Source: Pohlia nutans | Taxonomy: Eukaryota > Streptophyta > Bryopsida > Bryales > Mniaceae | DNA: 64,000 nucleotides | Assembly: GCA_022496805.1 (NCBI GenBank) | Contig: CM040107.1 | Coordinates: 6,592,501-6,656,500, forward strand | Direction: 5' to 3' | In this document: positions 25,081 through 37,129 of the stretch, one piece after another | How the letters are laid out: each line of letters opens with the position of its first letter | Position numbering within the stretch: position 1 is the stretch's first letter | Program-made: the position numbers and the translations under genes | The notes under the pieces: generated by a model | Databases searched by the model: none | What the model was told of the DNA's origin: nothing | The model's input: only the letters and a program-made list of their open reading frames with translations

Positions 25081-25308
25081 TCGACTCTATACAACGTAGG
25101 CGACTACATCCTCTGGCACCCGAAAGGGACAAATGTCCATGCCGGTATACTTCGTAGCAAATGGTTCGGCCCGTATCGCGTCCAGTATTCCCTTCCCAAC
25201 AACACGGTCCTCCTAGTCAGCATTCAGCACTTTGACCCCGACCCGGTAGTAGTCAACGTCAACAAACTCAAACCCTACCGAGTCCTAAGCGATAAACCTC
25301 TTACCGAA

Positions 25309-26754
25309 TTGGCTAGCCCATTCACTAGCAAATCAGAGATTGGGTCTACACTAGAACAGAATGAAGATGAGCCCCGCCGACAGCAGCCGACCCGACCCGA
25401 CCTAGTTACCGTCGCTCGACTCCACTGGTCGACCCGACTGGTCAATCCGACCGGTCAAACCCTAGAAGAGCCGCCGTATTTATGGCCGCCACCCGCACCT
25501 ATCTCATCAGTTTTGAATGCGAGGCCAATAGGGCAAGTATTTAGCACTGCAGCCGCACCCCTTCTTTCTCCTCTTGCTTCCTCGCCATTTTCATTAGCTC
25601 CTCTTCCAGTCGACCAACAAACCGCACCCCTTCTCTCTCCTCTTGCTTCCTCTCCACTCTCCTTCGCTTCTCCTCTGGCCAACCGCCACGCCGCGGCCCT
25701 TGCCTTATGCATTCTTAGCAAGCGATTTAGACAATCGAGGGTAGAACGGCGAAGAGTAGTCAAGCGACCCCGTAGCCCAACTGTGCGAGAGATAATCGAG
25801 AGTAGACAGAGTAGGAAACGGCCGCGCCCATCGCCACTACAGCCGACTATGTGCGAGCGGACTTCAGGGCTACTCCGGCCTTTTTCTTGTCTCTTTGTGC
25901 ACAGATTTGTAGCCGATCGACCGATGGCAAAAGGCATGTCGACTGACCACAGTCCACGACGTCTCTGGTCCTCTGCACCACCGACTTACGATATTTCGAT
26001 CCGTACTAGGGAAGGGCTCTACAAATCCCTCGCCTTTCAGTCGATGCGGCCGATTCGGGAATGGCGCAAGTACGCTAATGAACACACGACCGAGGTAGAT
26101 TTCATCAACGCGATCGGCGTCTTTGAGTTATAGCACTCGACTGGGGCAACGCCCAACGTGCGCCAGGCATGAAGCTGGTCGAGGAGTTTGTCAACGCCGC
26201 GATAGTCGACCTCCGCAACAAGCAAAATCACGACCTGCGTCCGCACGCAGACAGTCACGATCAACCCGATTGTCATCCACGAAGTCCTGAAACTCCCATT
26301 TGGCATTACTATACAGCCGATCGACCCTACGGACTACCCACTGGGTCGGTTCGAAGAATGTCCTATTGCCGGCAAGACTGGTGAGGGCTACAGCGTTTAC
26401 CACTGCAAACCCGAACACCACAGGTGACTGACGGTGTTCATTCAGGGCCTCGGGTTCAAACGCATGACGACCTACATTAGCAAGGAAATGCTCGACGTCA
26501 TGTGCACAGTCGAGTCCCTGATCGACCGCGCCATGCAATAAGACTGGGCGACATGGATGTTCAACTCGATCGCCATCTACATCAAGACGATGCACACCAC
26601 CAAGACCACGATGTGCCCTTCAGCTGAGGTATTGGACTTCGTCGTCGAGTCTTATTTTACTAGCACTGTCCAGGAGTATATACACCAAACAATCGCCCAG
26701 CAGAACACCAACGACCGACGTCGACATTCGGAGAACTCGAAAAACAGCTCCTGA
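25309..26754 (+). pseudogene. Extra open region downstream of integrase
   Basis: An open frame 25309-26133, then overlapping open segments in shifted frames up to 26754. The first part is Pro/Ala/Arg-rich. From about 26000 the text resembles a globular plant-transposon-associated protein (EWRKYANEHTTEVDFINAIG, then KMTTYISKEM-like and ESYFTSTVQEYIHQ segments). Extra ORFs in this position are known from Tat/Ogre-type gypsy elements. Function is unknown. Stops and at least three frame changes are visible. Confidence 0.5.
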
Positions 26755-27041
26755 GGACCCGACTACATCGTTTTCCAAGGCGGACTTGGAGCCGACCGCA
26801 CATCGAAGGAACATGTTCGACCTCCCCGACCAGTCGACCAGGGCCAAACATCAGCTGCTCGGCCCCCTAGTCAGAACCCACACCCAACCCTGCAGCACCG
26901 ACAGCCACTACCGGGAGTCAACCGACAACCGAGCGAAAGGAGACACGCTCCCCACACGCGCGCAAGCGGGACCAGGAGCAACAAGAGAAGCGTGCCAAGC
27001 GAGGCCGACTCACCCCCTTAAGCCACTTTCTACCTCGATAG

Positions 27042-28348
27042 GTGGACCTGTCCTCATCCGACACCGAGGCCCAGTCGACTTCACCACCAACACCAAGTGA
27101 AACTCCCCTCCCTGACACACCTCCGCCCTCACTGTCCGACTTCGCGCCACTCATCCTCGAAGCGGCATATGAAACGGCACCAACCGGAAAGTTTTGCCAA
27201 CCACCGCCCGTCTCCTCAATGACTCGACCTCCGACGTCACCCGGGGTCAATCGACCAGCACCCGATTCACCAACATCACGAGCCACGACATTAGCGATGC
27301 ACTTGCGCCAGCGCCTGGATGACGTCCAAGGATCATTAAGTCGACTCGAAGATGTCGGCTCCCGAGTGAATCTCCTTTTGTTCGAGGCGGTTCAAGCAAA
27401 GACCACCCTTCAAGCCAAACTTGACCGCAACCGATTGGAGAGTAGTCAACTGACCAAGGACTCCACAGCCTACATGGCAGCAGGTCGACAACCTCACTAC
27501 CGAGCTGGCAAGAATGCGTACTACTCTCACCACCGTCACGGATGAGAAGAGTCAGACCGACAACAGACTTGCCGAGCTACAAGCGGACCTCAACACCAGT
27601 CGACCGCACGAACAGACACACTAGAGCGAGCTCGAAGTAGTACGAAACGAACTCAGAACGGCTCAAGCCGAGGTAGCAGCAACCTTGCTCAGTCTTCACC
27701 AAGCTCGGAAGGAAATAGTCGACTCCAACAACCAACTCGACCTACTGCTCCAAGACAACGAGGAGAAGTCTCGCCAATTTGCAACTTGGGAGCGGCAGTT
27801 CCACAAACTTCGAGCGCGCAAGTACCGACTCCAACTCAAGGCAAGAAACCGAATCAAGGTTCTCAAACACACTCTCAGCACCGACCGCCACCAGCTCAAC
27901 ATGTACCGCCGGCAACTCGACCAACTTTAGCTCGACCACCCGGACTGGGAGATTCCTCTAGTCGACGTAGACAAAGACAAGGATACGAGCTACCTCGAAC
28001 CCGACCATTCGCTCTTGGAGAACCAGTCGACTAACGACGACAAGGTATTGACTACCGACGTCAAGTTGAGTGAGGACGATGACGAAGATGACAGGGAGTC
28101 GACCAATGAAGACGAGGATCGAGATCAGCTATAGGAAGACCAGCAGACACCGCCAGCCAACCCTCAAGACACGGTGCAACAGCAGCCAACAGCACAACAC
28201 TCTCCTTCTCCACAGCAATAGCAGGATCAGCAGTACCCAGCATCCAGCACCCAACCAGATGATGACAGCACCCACACCATCGGTAGTCAACACCCTAGTG
28301 GACCCACCCATAATCTCTTCACCACACTCTCTGACGTTCGACTTTTAA
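27042..28348 (+). pseudogene. Pro-rich and coiled-coil open segments near the 3' end of the gypsy element
   Basis: Segments 27042-27545 (Ser/Thr/Pro-rich, then a coiled-coil stretch), 27685-27930 (heptad-like, KEIVDSNNQLDLLLQDNEEK) and later acidic and Gln-rich text form what looks like one long decayed reading region in changing frames. It sits between the extra open region and the 3' LTR. No enzyme motif was recognised. Confidence 0.4.
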
Positions 28349-28441
28349 GGAATGCCTCTAGATATCCGCTCACCCGGCATGTCCCAGGACTCCTGTGACG
28401 TCAACTACTGACAAGTCGACCATAGTCTGGGTCGACTACTC

Positions 28442-29084
28442 GACCGCGGGTAATTCTGTCATTCCTCGTGACCATTTTCCCTAGTCGCCTACCGGGGTAG
28501 ACTAAAGTCCACAGGAGTGTACTTAACTCATATGGACGGCAATGTTAACCGAGTATTCGTTGATATTCCCTTAGGCTAAGAGTAGGCTTGTCTATACCCG
28601 GCAGGAATAGACCAGGCAGGCGATACCCGGTAGTACAGGCTGGTACAGACTGGTCGACCGGACTATTCCGGTCGACCAGTCTGACACACTGTCAGACCAG
28701 TCTCCTATATGTACTTTCCCTCTCGTTGAGAGAGTTGTTGCTATACATTTTGTACATCTTCTTAGCAGCCGCACTTGTACTTCGTTCTTGTCTTAACTCG
28801 TCTTATGCGCACTAGTATGGCAAACTACTGCTGTTAGACTACTGCTGTTTCCTGCTCTTGTATCACTCTTTGTGCTTGTATCTTGGATTAGTTGCAATAG
28901 TCTGTGGGTATGCAGGAGCCGACACACTAGCATACTGGTGCTTTTTCCTAGTGGACAATACGTTCTCCTTTGTAGAAACCTCTTAGTACCCCTCTCCATC
29001 CCTAGTGACTCGCCTAGCGTAGAGTATTCTTGTGAGGAGTAGTCTCATTCGTTTAGGATCGGTTCCTAGAAAACCCCCTTAACA
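28442..29084 (+). repeat. 3' LTR of the gypsy element
   Basis: Matches the 5' LTR from GACCGCGGGTAATTC to CCCTTAACA with scattered substitutions and a short duplication near 28840 (GACTACTGCTGTTA twice). The first few bases (TGTTAATTT) of the 5' LTR are not present, so its left edge is eroded. Confidence 0.85.
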
Positions 29085-29280
29085 TTTGCGGAAGGGAGTA
29101 AGTGCGCACCCGAGGAGCGAGGCGCTAGAGCTCCAGGAGGTCAAGCGCGCATCACCAAAGCGGAAGGGAGCGCGTCCGGAGAAGGAAGCGCGTGACTTCA
29201 GGGAGAGAGGTAGGGCGCACCTGGAGAGAGACGCGCCATTCACGGAGGAGTGGAGAAGCACACCCGGAGTCCGCAGCTAT

Positions 29281-30022
29281 GGTGCGCAGGGAGACCGGAT
29301 CCAAAATCCTATAGAAGAGGATCCTTCCGGACATCCCGCAGCACTCGGAAGACTTCGAGGAGCTGCTCAAGGACCTCGAGAAGATCGGGTGTTAGGGGTT
29401 GTTTGGGAAAGTGTGGGATGTGCAGGACGCCCGGATGTTGGAAGAAATTGAGGGTGGGGCTATGGAGTCTGCATTCCCGGGGACCATCCGGGCGAAGTAC
29501 GGGAATTGGATCCAGGACCTTTGGCGGGCCGTGTACGACTTCCGGGATACGAGCGAGGACCTGGAACTAGGCAGCAAGGGCGACACGAATTGGATGAAGG
29601 CACGCTACATCTACCTCTCGGACCACGACGGATTCAAGGTGGCGGATTGCAAGGATCCCTGGGAGCAACGGTTGCTACAGTACATGGTGCCAATCCTCAA
29701 CCCAGAGAAGCCCACCACCCTCATGGTTACACTGGCAAGGGGCATCTTCTCCGCCCTCCTCCGGAAGAAGAAGATCAACTCGGCGAACCATGTGCACCGG
29801 AACACCCAGAAGTGGGCCCGGAACCTCGAGAACAAGAAGGGATGTTCGCAAGCCCCGTTTCTCTACCACCTGTACGAGAAGGAAGAGAGCATCACAGAGG
29901 AAGAGAAGAAGAGGTTGGAGATTCCTCCTATTCCAGGAATGAGGAGCCCAGCTAAGAGGAAGCCAGCACTTCTGGGAGGAGGGGCGGGGACCAGCCGGCC
30001 CAGACCATCGCTGCGGAGGTAG
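29281..30022 (+). pseudogene. Element X1 gag-like/plant-transposon-type protein
   Basis: Reading starts at the ATG at 29280-29282 (aligned to the intact-looking start of copy 2), with in-frame TAGs near 29313 and 29391. It is then open from 29399 to 30022. It contains VWDVQDARMLEEIEGGAM, later DPWEQRLLQYMVPIL, a KKKINSANHVHRN block and APFLYHLYEKEESITEEEKK. The layout resembles the putative plant transposon protein and Athila ORF1-type domains found in gypsy-associated ORFs; that is recognition from memory, not a search. Charge-rich sequence follows. Confidence 0.5.
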
Positions 30023-30685
30023 ATGGCTCCACCGGCACCTCAACAGGACAGGAGCAGCGTCCAGGAGGAGCGCAGAAAGGAGAGAGAGGACCCGGTGCAA
30101 CCGGGTGGAGCCAGCGCGATTCTGGAGCTGAGGACAAAGAGGAGGGAAGACCGCCCGGAGGGAGGCCAACCGGGTGGTGTCAGGCCGCGACAGGAAGAGT
30201 GGCAGGAGAGAAGATAGGATCCGAAGGTAGGCCAACCGGGTGGGGCAAGACCTCGACAGAAGTTGAGGACCTAGCGAGGGGAGAACCCAGAGGAAGACCA
30301 AGAGGAGAAAGAATCACCGCAGCCGAGGCTGACCCGGAAGTAGACAGTGGATCCGGCTGCGGGTGCCAAACCGGATGGGGGAGGGTCTTCCCAAACGCGG
30401 CCTCTAGTGGACCGGGTAGTGGAGTCCGGACCGGCGAAGGAGACGGGTCATCCTCAAGCGCATCCACGAGTGCAGTCGGAAGCAAGTTCCGGGCCAATGG
30501 AGGAAGATCCTACCCCGGTGTGTCCACAGAAGCAACCGGTAGTGGAGACCAGACCAAAGGAAGGAGGTCCGTCCCAGGTACGACCCAAGGGCCAACTGGA
30601 CCGGAAGAGGGAGCTGATCCTCACGCCCGAGAGAGATGAGGATCGAGACATTCAGGAGACCACCCCTCGGAAGAAGAAGGGTTAG
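30023..30685 (+). pseudogene. Element X1 Arg/Glu/Pro/Gly repeat region
   Basis: Degenerate repeats of a motif like ED-PEGGQPGGVRPRQEE, encoded by GGAGGCCAACCGGGTGG units, follow the gag-like frame; all three frames are partly open. The same repeats occur in copy 2 (about 36550-36720). It looks like a disordered, expansion-prone linker. Confidence 0.5.
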
Positions 30686-30937
30686 GCCCGGAGGAAGACT
30701 ACTCCCCTGAACAACCACAGGAAGCGTTCCAAGGAGGCAGGAGAGGGAGGGGACGACATGGAGGAGTCCGGAGACAGGGGAGATTGGGAGCAGGGACTGG
30801 TAGCGAGGGAAGGGCCAGTCCAAGAGGCAGGACCATCAAGGGAGCCACAGGATGAGGAGGAGGCTCTGCTCACAATGGAGAACATTCTCCTGACTACTCG
30901 GGTCGCCCTGGACTTGGTCACGGAGAAGTAAACTCCA

Positions 30938-31918
30938 GTGTCCACTGCGCTACGGAATGCAGGCACCCTCCACCGGACAGATGACGCGTTGGAGTACCCG
31001 GAGTGGATCCGGAAGCTCCAGAGGAAACTCCTCAGGAGCTGGGAGAAGGAGAGCGAGGCGACTTTCCTCGTGCTGGGTCAACAGGAGGAGCTGCGCCGGA
31101 AGGAGGACTACATCGAGAAGATGGAGGGTCATATCCGGACTAATGAGCAGCATATCCACGGACAAGAGGAGACCATCCGGTGCATAGGGGAGACAAGCCG
31201 GCAGTGCGTCACCAAGATAGTACAGTTGTTTCAACCGGAAGGGGAGGTGCAGATGAAGGCCCGGTAGTATGATCAGAAGGTGGGCCAGCCGGGATTGGAG
31301 GGAGCAGCCCAGATGAAGAATGTGGTTAGGGAGTACTCAGACAAGGTGGAGGCCTCCTTGGTGGAGTTCTGGTCGTTGGCCGAGCATATGACGAGGAAGA
31401 GTCCTTCCGCTTCGAAACCGGGTGAGGAAGAGATCGCCAACCGGGGTGAGAGGGTAGGTTCCGGAGATCGGTTGCACGGTGTGTTTTACATGTCTGCAGA
31501 GGCGCCTCTGGCAGGGAAGATTGACCCGCTCATGAGGATGGGGAGCTCAACGCAGGAGCACACCTCTCCGCCCGTGATCGATGTGGAGCCGATCCACATG
31601 GTCAGACCCGGAGGAGTGAGCCCAAAGGAGGATCGGGACCTGGAGGAAGGCTTGGAGGCGATGGATGTCCAACAAGACCGTGAGGAAAGGCAGGAGGGTG
31701 GGCCAGGAGGTCACCCGGACGGCCAACTGTGGGACAGCAGGTGGGACAATAAGAAGAGCAACCAGCGGAGTACGGAGTGCGAGGAGATCGGCCGGCTGAT
31801 CCGATCGTGGTGGGGAGCCCGAAAGAACAGGAGGGGCAGCCAATGGAGGATAAACAGCTGCCCGGAACCACCGGGGGTCGAGATATGTGGTCCGAACTTA
31901 GTGGATCCGGCCACTTAG
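30938..31918 (+). pseudogene. Element X1 coiled-coil protein region
   Basis: Open from 30938 to a TAG at 31265, then open in the same frame from 31268 to 31918. The first part is heptad-rich (QQEELRRKEDYIEKMEGHIR, then EETIRCIGETSRQC). The second has NVVREYSDKVEASLVEFWSL and an acidic Pro/Gly-rich tail. Copy 2 has a TAG at the same place, so the stop was probably in the common ancestor. No known enzyme domain is visible. Confidence 0.5.
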
Positions 31919-33106
31919 AGTAGGACTTTTTGAATAGGTAGATTAGGAGACTTTTTGTGTATAGATTTTTAGGGTTCTTATGTTAGTGGCGGCTTAGGAT
32001 AGAAAATGAACCGTGGAGAAAGCTCCCCGGATTTTCGAATCCCAGGAATGTAGGATCTGAGGATTTCCCGGATCCGGACGTTTGGGGTTGGCTTTTTATC
32101 AAAGAATGTTCTTCATTCCTTGGGTCTTTTTGTGTACCACTACTCCGTGTAAATGAGTAGGGGCGCATGTTCTTTTCGACAAAGTTGTGTGTGTGTGTGT
32201 GTATGTGTGTTTGTTTGTGTTGTTGCTTGGAACAGTGGTCCAATTAGTCCCTTCGTAACCGGATGGATTAATCGGGTTCTGGTGTAGAATTAGTTAACAG
32301 ACCGAGTAGAAGATTTGGAAGAGTTAGGATCATTTGAATGTGGGGTTTCCCGCACCCGGTTGCATGAGATAATCCGGATTAGTGGCCAAGTGAGCAAGAG
32401 GGGGTACTCCGGTTCTTTTAGAACTCCTGGACGGGTAGTTAGGTAGAGGTGCCTGCATCCGGGTAGATCGTGTAATTGTAGTGTACGGGGAAGCTAGAGT
32501 AAAATGGGTCGTGAGGAATTCAATCTCTTCCGGACACCCTGGATATTGTCCATTCCGGTTAGCAAGTCGTTGTAGTATTTTAAAGAGAAGGGTGAAACCG
32601 AGTTGCGCTTGTGTGACTGGCTGTGGGTTTGGGATAAGTCCATAGTTAAAGAGCAATCCTCGTACCCGGACTAGGGAGTTGAGTTTGGAGAGTCGGGAAG
32701 TAGTGAATCCTCTGTTACGGAAATCAATAGGGGAGGGTGTGACTTAAAATCCAGCATCCTTAAAAATGAAAATGGAGAACCCTTTGAGGGAAAACAGAGG
32801 TTAAGGGGAAACTGGATTTAGTAGTTGGGTTAGACCAGGTGGAGTAGGGTTGGTTACATTTCCAACCCGAACAGAAACCGGATCTAGCCATAGCCGGATG
32901 AGTGAGTAAGGGAGATCCGGTTTTAGTACAAAAAAAGGGAGTTAATTGGTGACCGGAAGAGAGAAGTCACCAATCCCGGTCAGTTTCCGGAAACTTCCCA
33001 CTTCAGAGAGTCTCCGCAGAACGATAAGCCGGAAATCACCTTTACGAGCATTCGTAATATGAAAAAGTGCGCTCTAAGGGAGTATCCGGTACCACGTGCT
33101 ACGACA

Positions 33107-35297
33107 CTCCCTCCCATCGAGATCAAAACTCAACTGCGACCCCCGAAACTGAACTCCCGAAACTCTGAAAACATAAAACTCTGTGCAAACAAGGTCTTGC
33201 ACACAAGAAACCCTGCGAGATTCCCCCGACCAAACTCAAGCACAATCTTGCTCAAACACAAGAAACCCTGCGACCAAAGTGGCTGCACACCGAAGATCGA
33301 CCCAGATCGTTCACCGAAGCACGACCCCGCTCAAACACAAGAAACCCCCGCACAAAAACCCCTGCACAAAAACCCCCAAACGCTCAAGTACACATTCGCG
33401 CCCGGAACACATTTACACCCGAAACGCTCACGAACATCGCCATCGCCATCGAAAGTGCTATGGATCTACAGGACCGCACACACTCTCTCCGAAGCATAAA
33501 AACCCTCCCTGAAGCACAAAAAAATTTCACCCTCACGGTTGCTCACGAACTGAATCCCTACAAGAAAAACACAAATACGAACTCAAAGCCGCTTGCGCCG
33601 CTGACGATCACTCTTGGCATCAACACGATCGCTCACGCCACTCACACGCCGCTCACGATCTCTCTCAAAAAACACCGCTGTCGAGGTAGCGCTCGCCGTC
33701 GCTCTCGGCATCGCTTCGAAAGCAACAAAACTTTTAGGGAAATCATTCATCCATCGTCCACCATTGAAGAATCATCCATCCATCTCCAATTAAGCACAGC
33801 GCTCCACGTACCCGTTTTGATAAATTACTTAATTACGTGGACCACCGGTATTTTCCAGCCACCTGCAAAAGAAATTTGGGGTCATAGTCATAGTGTCCAA
33901 TGCGAATCCCTCACAGTTTGTGAATATAACTGTAGAAAGGGTTTGCATTATTATATATATATATATATATATATCATATGTATATAAATAAATGGAGGGT
34001 GTTCCTAGTGATGATAGACACAAAAATGTGCAAAAAAATTGCAAGATGGAGACCTAGGACTCATGGACGCATTTGCCACATATTGCAAATCCTGGTCAAA
34101 AAACATAGACTTAGCAAAATCCCTGTAACATTTGAAAAATTATTTATCATAAATATAAAAAATATGGGAGGGTGTACGTTATGATGTGAGGCATCCAACT
34201 ATGGAAAAAAATTCCAAAATGGAGACCCGACAGTAACGGATGCATTTTCCACTATGTATTTGAAGTTTCAATCTTATTTCAAAAATTGAGACTAAAAACA
34301 GGACTCTTTATAATAAGTACAATCAAATAATGAAAACCGTACCATTTTGTAGTGCATGTTATTCAAATTTCATCACAAAAATATTTAATATTTTTGTGTT
34401 GCTTTCCTATTATAATTTTAACTTGAAGAAAAAACTTTGCAAAATCAATTCTGAACAGTTAATAAGAATATGATGAATGAATTTGTACAGATGTTATCTT
34501 TACATTGACATTTCCAGCTTTGCTATGTACATCAACTCCAGTTTCGTTTTTCACAAACCATTTTATTACGAAGACTTGGAAACAACTATGAATGGGGACA
34601 TTAACCCCTAACTGCCCAACCAAGCATATTTTGCATGATGTACAGATTTCATTTGTAGTTTCTCAACCATCATGCTCTTTTTGTAGTGTGATATTTTTAC
34701 TGAATTTTTTATGAAAAGTTGCCTTCATGTATGCATGATTTGATCAAAAAGGAAACATTTTCTGAAAAAGTTATGCCTCAATTTGTGTTGCAGTGTTTCA
34801 CCCAAAATATTGATGGTTTTAGTCTAAAAGTGTTATTGGAAAAATAAACTCGTAAAATCAAGCATCCAAAAAATCTCCAAAAATCACTACTCTAAATAGT
34901 ATATTTAGTGTGAGATACACTAATTTACATAAACATGTTGCAAGTTTTTTCTGTTGACCAATTTTTTTACAATTTATATTGGTCAAGATGGAGATCTTTC
35001 AATAGTAATGGAATCATATTTTTCAATATTTACCAAAGACATTACAGAAAAAAATAGACTACTACATTATAACCCATCACAACAAATTTCATCCATAGAT
35101 TGTCAATATCTTATTCGTAATCAAATTTCAAAATAATTTTTGATTTATTGTTTCAAAATTTGTAGAAAATAATTAGTGATAGCAATCATAGATCTAACCG
35201 TCTGGATAGAATGTGAAATTCAAAATGTATAACTTTTATTGATACATCAAGTACCAAATATTCATGAAAATTTCCTTTAATAATGCATTTTTGCAGA
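33107..35297. other. Interior of the large CACTA element between X1 and X2
   Basis: 33107-33520 is a C/A-rich stretch with imperfect CACAAGAAACCC-type repeats, continuous with the sequence left of X1 once X1 is removed. 33948-33975 is a (TA)n microsatellite. From about 34600 on, the AT-rich sequence parallels the small CACTA element at 4400-4920. No transposase or convincing gene was seen. Confidence 0.6.
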
Positions 35298-35898
35298 TGT
35301 CGAACCTCGTTTTATTCAAAATCGGGCAGTTAGGGTTTTTAGGGCAGTAAGGGGTAGCCCCAGCCGCCATAAATAGGAGAAGTAGCGTTTATGATGGCCT
35401 TTTTATTAATTTGGTGAGAGTGGTGCTCTCACGCGCGCTTAAGTGTTCGCTACGGAACCAAGAATGGCGACGAACAGGGCAGGAAACTGGATGGGAAACC
35501 GGTCATCGGGGGACGGGCCCCTGACGGACCCAGCCACGATCTGGAATTTGCATTGGGCCGCCTTAAATTGGGCGGCTCACTATTCATTCCTCCCCGGTTT
35601 CTCCAGCCCTCCTCGCGCACCCTGTCTTGTGTTTCTGGATGGTGTTAGGGTTTCCATTGTGCGTTCGGAAAGAGAGAGCAGTGAGCGCAAGGAAATCAGG
35701 CGGAGTTCACGGAAGGGAGGGAGCGCGCACTCGGGGAGTGAGGCGCGAGGACTCCAGGAAGTCAGGCACACATCACGGAAGAGAGATAGAGCGCGTCCGG
35801 AGAGAGAAACGCGCGATTTACGGGAGAGAGAAAGAGCGCACCCGGAGAGAGAGATGCGCAATTCACGGAGGAAGAGAGAGGTGCATCTAGAGGCAGCA

Positions 35899-36722
35899 GC
35901 TATGGCGCGCAGGGAGGTAGGATCCAAAATCCCAAAGAAGAGGGTGCTTCCGGCCATTCCGGTGCACTCAGAGGACTTCAGGGAGTTGCTCCCGGATCTC
36001 ACGACCATCGGATGCATAGGGCTCTTTCGCAGAGTGTGGGATGTGCAGGACGCCAAAATGTTTGCAGAAATTGAGGGCGAAGCTATGGCGCCAGCCTTAT
36101 GGTCGAGCTTCATATGGACGAAGTACGGGAATTGCCCACCACCCTCACGGTCACACTGGCGAAGGGCATCCTCTCAGCGCTGCATCGTCGGAAGAAGATT
36201 AACTGGGGATACCTGGTGCACCGGAATGTCAAAAAGATGGCAACGCATCTCGGGAGCAAGAAGGGTTGTGCACTTGCCCCTTTCTTGTATCACGTGTACG
36301 AGAAGCACGGATGCATCACGGAACAGGAGAAGAAGAGGTTGGAGATTCCTCCTATTCCGGGGGAGAGGAGTCTAGCCAAGCAGAAAGCAGCACATTTGGA
36401 AGGAGAAGTAGTGAACCGGCCAAGGCCTGCACCGCATTTGGAGGAGAGGGAAATGCCCCAACCGGAGAGAAGAGAGCTGCCGAAGACGCCCCAATGGGAC
36501 AGAGGGACCATCCGGAAGGAGAGAGAAGATCCGGTGCGGAAGCAACCGGGTGGCGCCAGCGCCATTTCGGAGGAGGAAAAGAAGAAGAAGGAGGACCGCC
36601 CGAAGGGAGGCCAACCGGGTGGAGTCAGGCCGCAACAAGAGGAGCAGCAGAAAAGGAGAGAGGACCCGGAGGAAGGCCGACCGGGTGGGGCAAGACCTCG
36701 ACGGGAGATGAGGTCAAAATAG
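35899..36722 (+). pseudogene. Element X2 gag-like protein and charged repeat region
   Basis: The frame from ATG 35899-35901 starts MARREVGSKIPKKR and runs through VWDVQDAKMFAEIEGEAM, but then changes frame near 36130 where X1 has about 160 bp more. It continues as LAKGILSALHRRKKINWGYL and APFLYHVYEKHGCITEQEKK to 36722. The tail holds repeats like EGRPGGARPRRE. The missing stretch removes the central QRLLQYM block seen in copy 1, so this copy is internally deleted. Confidence 0.5.
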
Positions 36723-37129
36723 AGGGAGGACCCGGAAGAAGACCAATCAGAGGAGGAATCACTGGAACTGGAGCTAAGGTGGAAGAAGAAGGAAGATCCA
36801 GCAGCAGGTTCCAAACTGAATGAGGGAGGTCCTTCTCGAGTGCGTCCCCGGGAGCAGCAGGAGCGGAAGAGGAAGCTAGTCCTCAGGTCTGATGGGGAGG
36901 AAGATCCGGACATCCCGGAGATTACTCCCCGCAAAAAGAAGAGTCAAGGCCGGAAGAAGATGATGGAGAGGATGACGAGGAGGAGTCCGGGGACGAGGGA
37001 GACCGGGAATAGGGACCACCAGCAAGAGAGGAGCCAGCCCGTGATGCAAGACCATCCGGGAAGGCGCAGGAGGAGGTCCCCATCACGGTAGAAGACATCT
37101 TCCTGACGACTCGGGTAGCCCTGGATTTA

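Larger units (their letters stand above)
19319..29084 (+). mobile_element. Gypsy-type LTR retrotransposon, RT-deleted, nested in X1
   Basis: Two closely similar LTRs (19319-19956 and about 28442-29084) are flanked by the 5-bp duplication TTTGC (19314-19318 and 29085-29089). The order gag, protease, RNase H, integrase identifies the gypsy type. The reverse transcriptase is absent: only about 200 bp separate protease from RNase H. A long extra coding region lies between integrase and the 3' LTR, as in Tat/Ogre-like plant lineages. Many stops and frame changes are present. The LTRs differ by only a few percent by eye, so the insertion is fairly recent. Confidence 0.87.
18798..33106 (+). mobile_element. 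Element X, copy 1 (interrupted by a gypsy element)
   Basis: Starts TGTCGAACCTAGTTTTATTC and ends ACGTGCTACGACA, with the 5-bp duplication CTCCC on both sides (18793-18797 and 33107-33111). After removing the gypsy insertion (19319-29084 plus one TTTGC) about 4.5 kb remains, collinear with copy 2. The ends are only TGTCG/CGACA inverted, and no LTRs are visible. It encodes a gag-like or plant-transposon-type protein region on the plus strand and has a 1.2-kb non-coding 3' part with a (GT)n tract near 32188. Classification is open: a LARD-like LTR retroelement derivative or a TG-CA ended DNA transposon. Confidence 0.75.

Noticed and set aside
29653..30497. Minus-strand open frames across the X1 gag-like region
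   Set aside because: Leu/Pro/Ser-rich antisense of the charged plus-strand frame; X2 supports the plus strand as the coding one.
33059..33987. Thr/Pro/Lys-rich open frames
   Set aside because: They start inside the X1 end and run into repetitive CACTA interior; composition reflects CACAAGAAACCC-like repeats.
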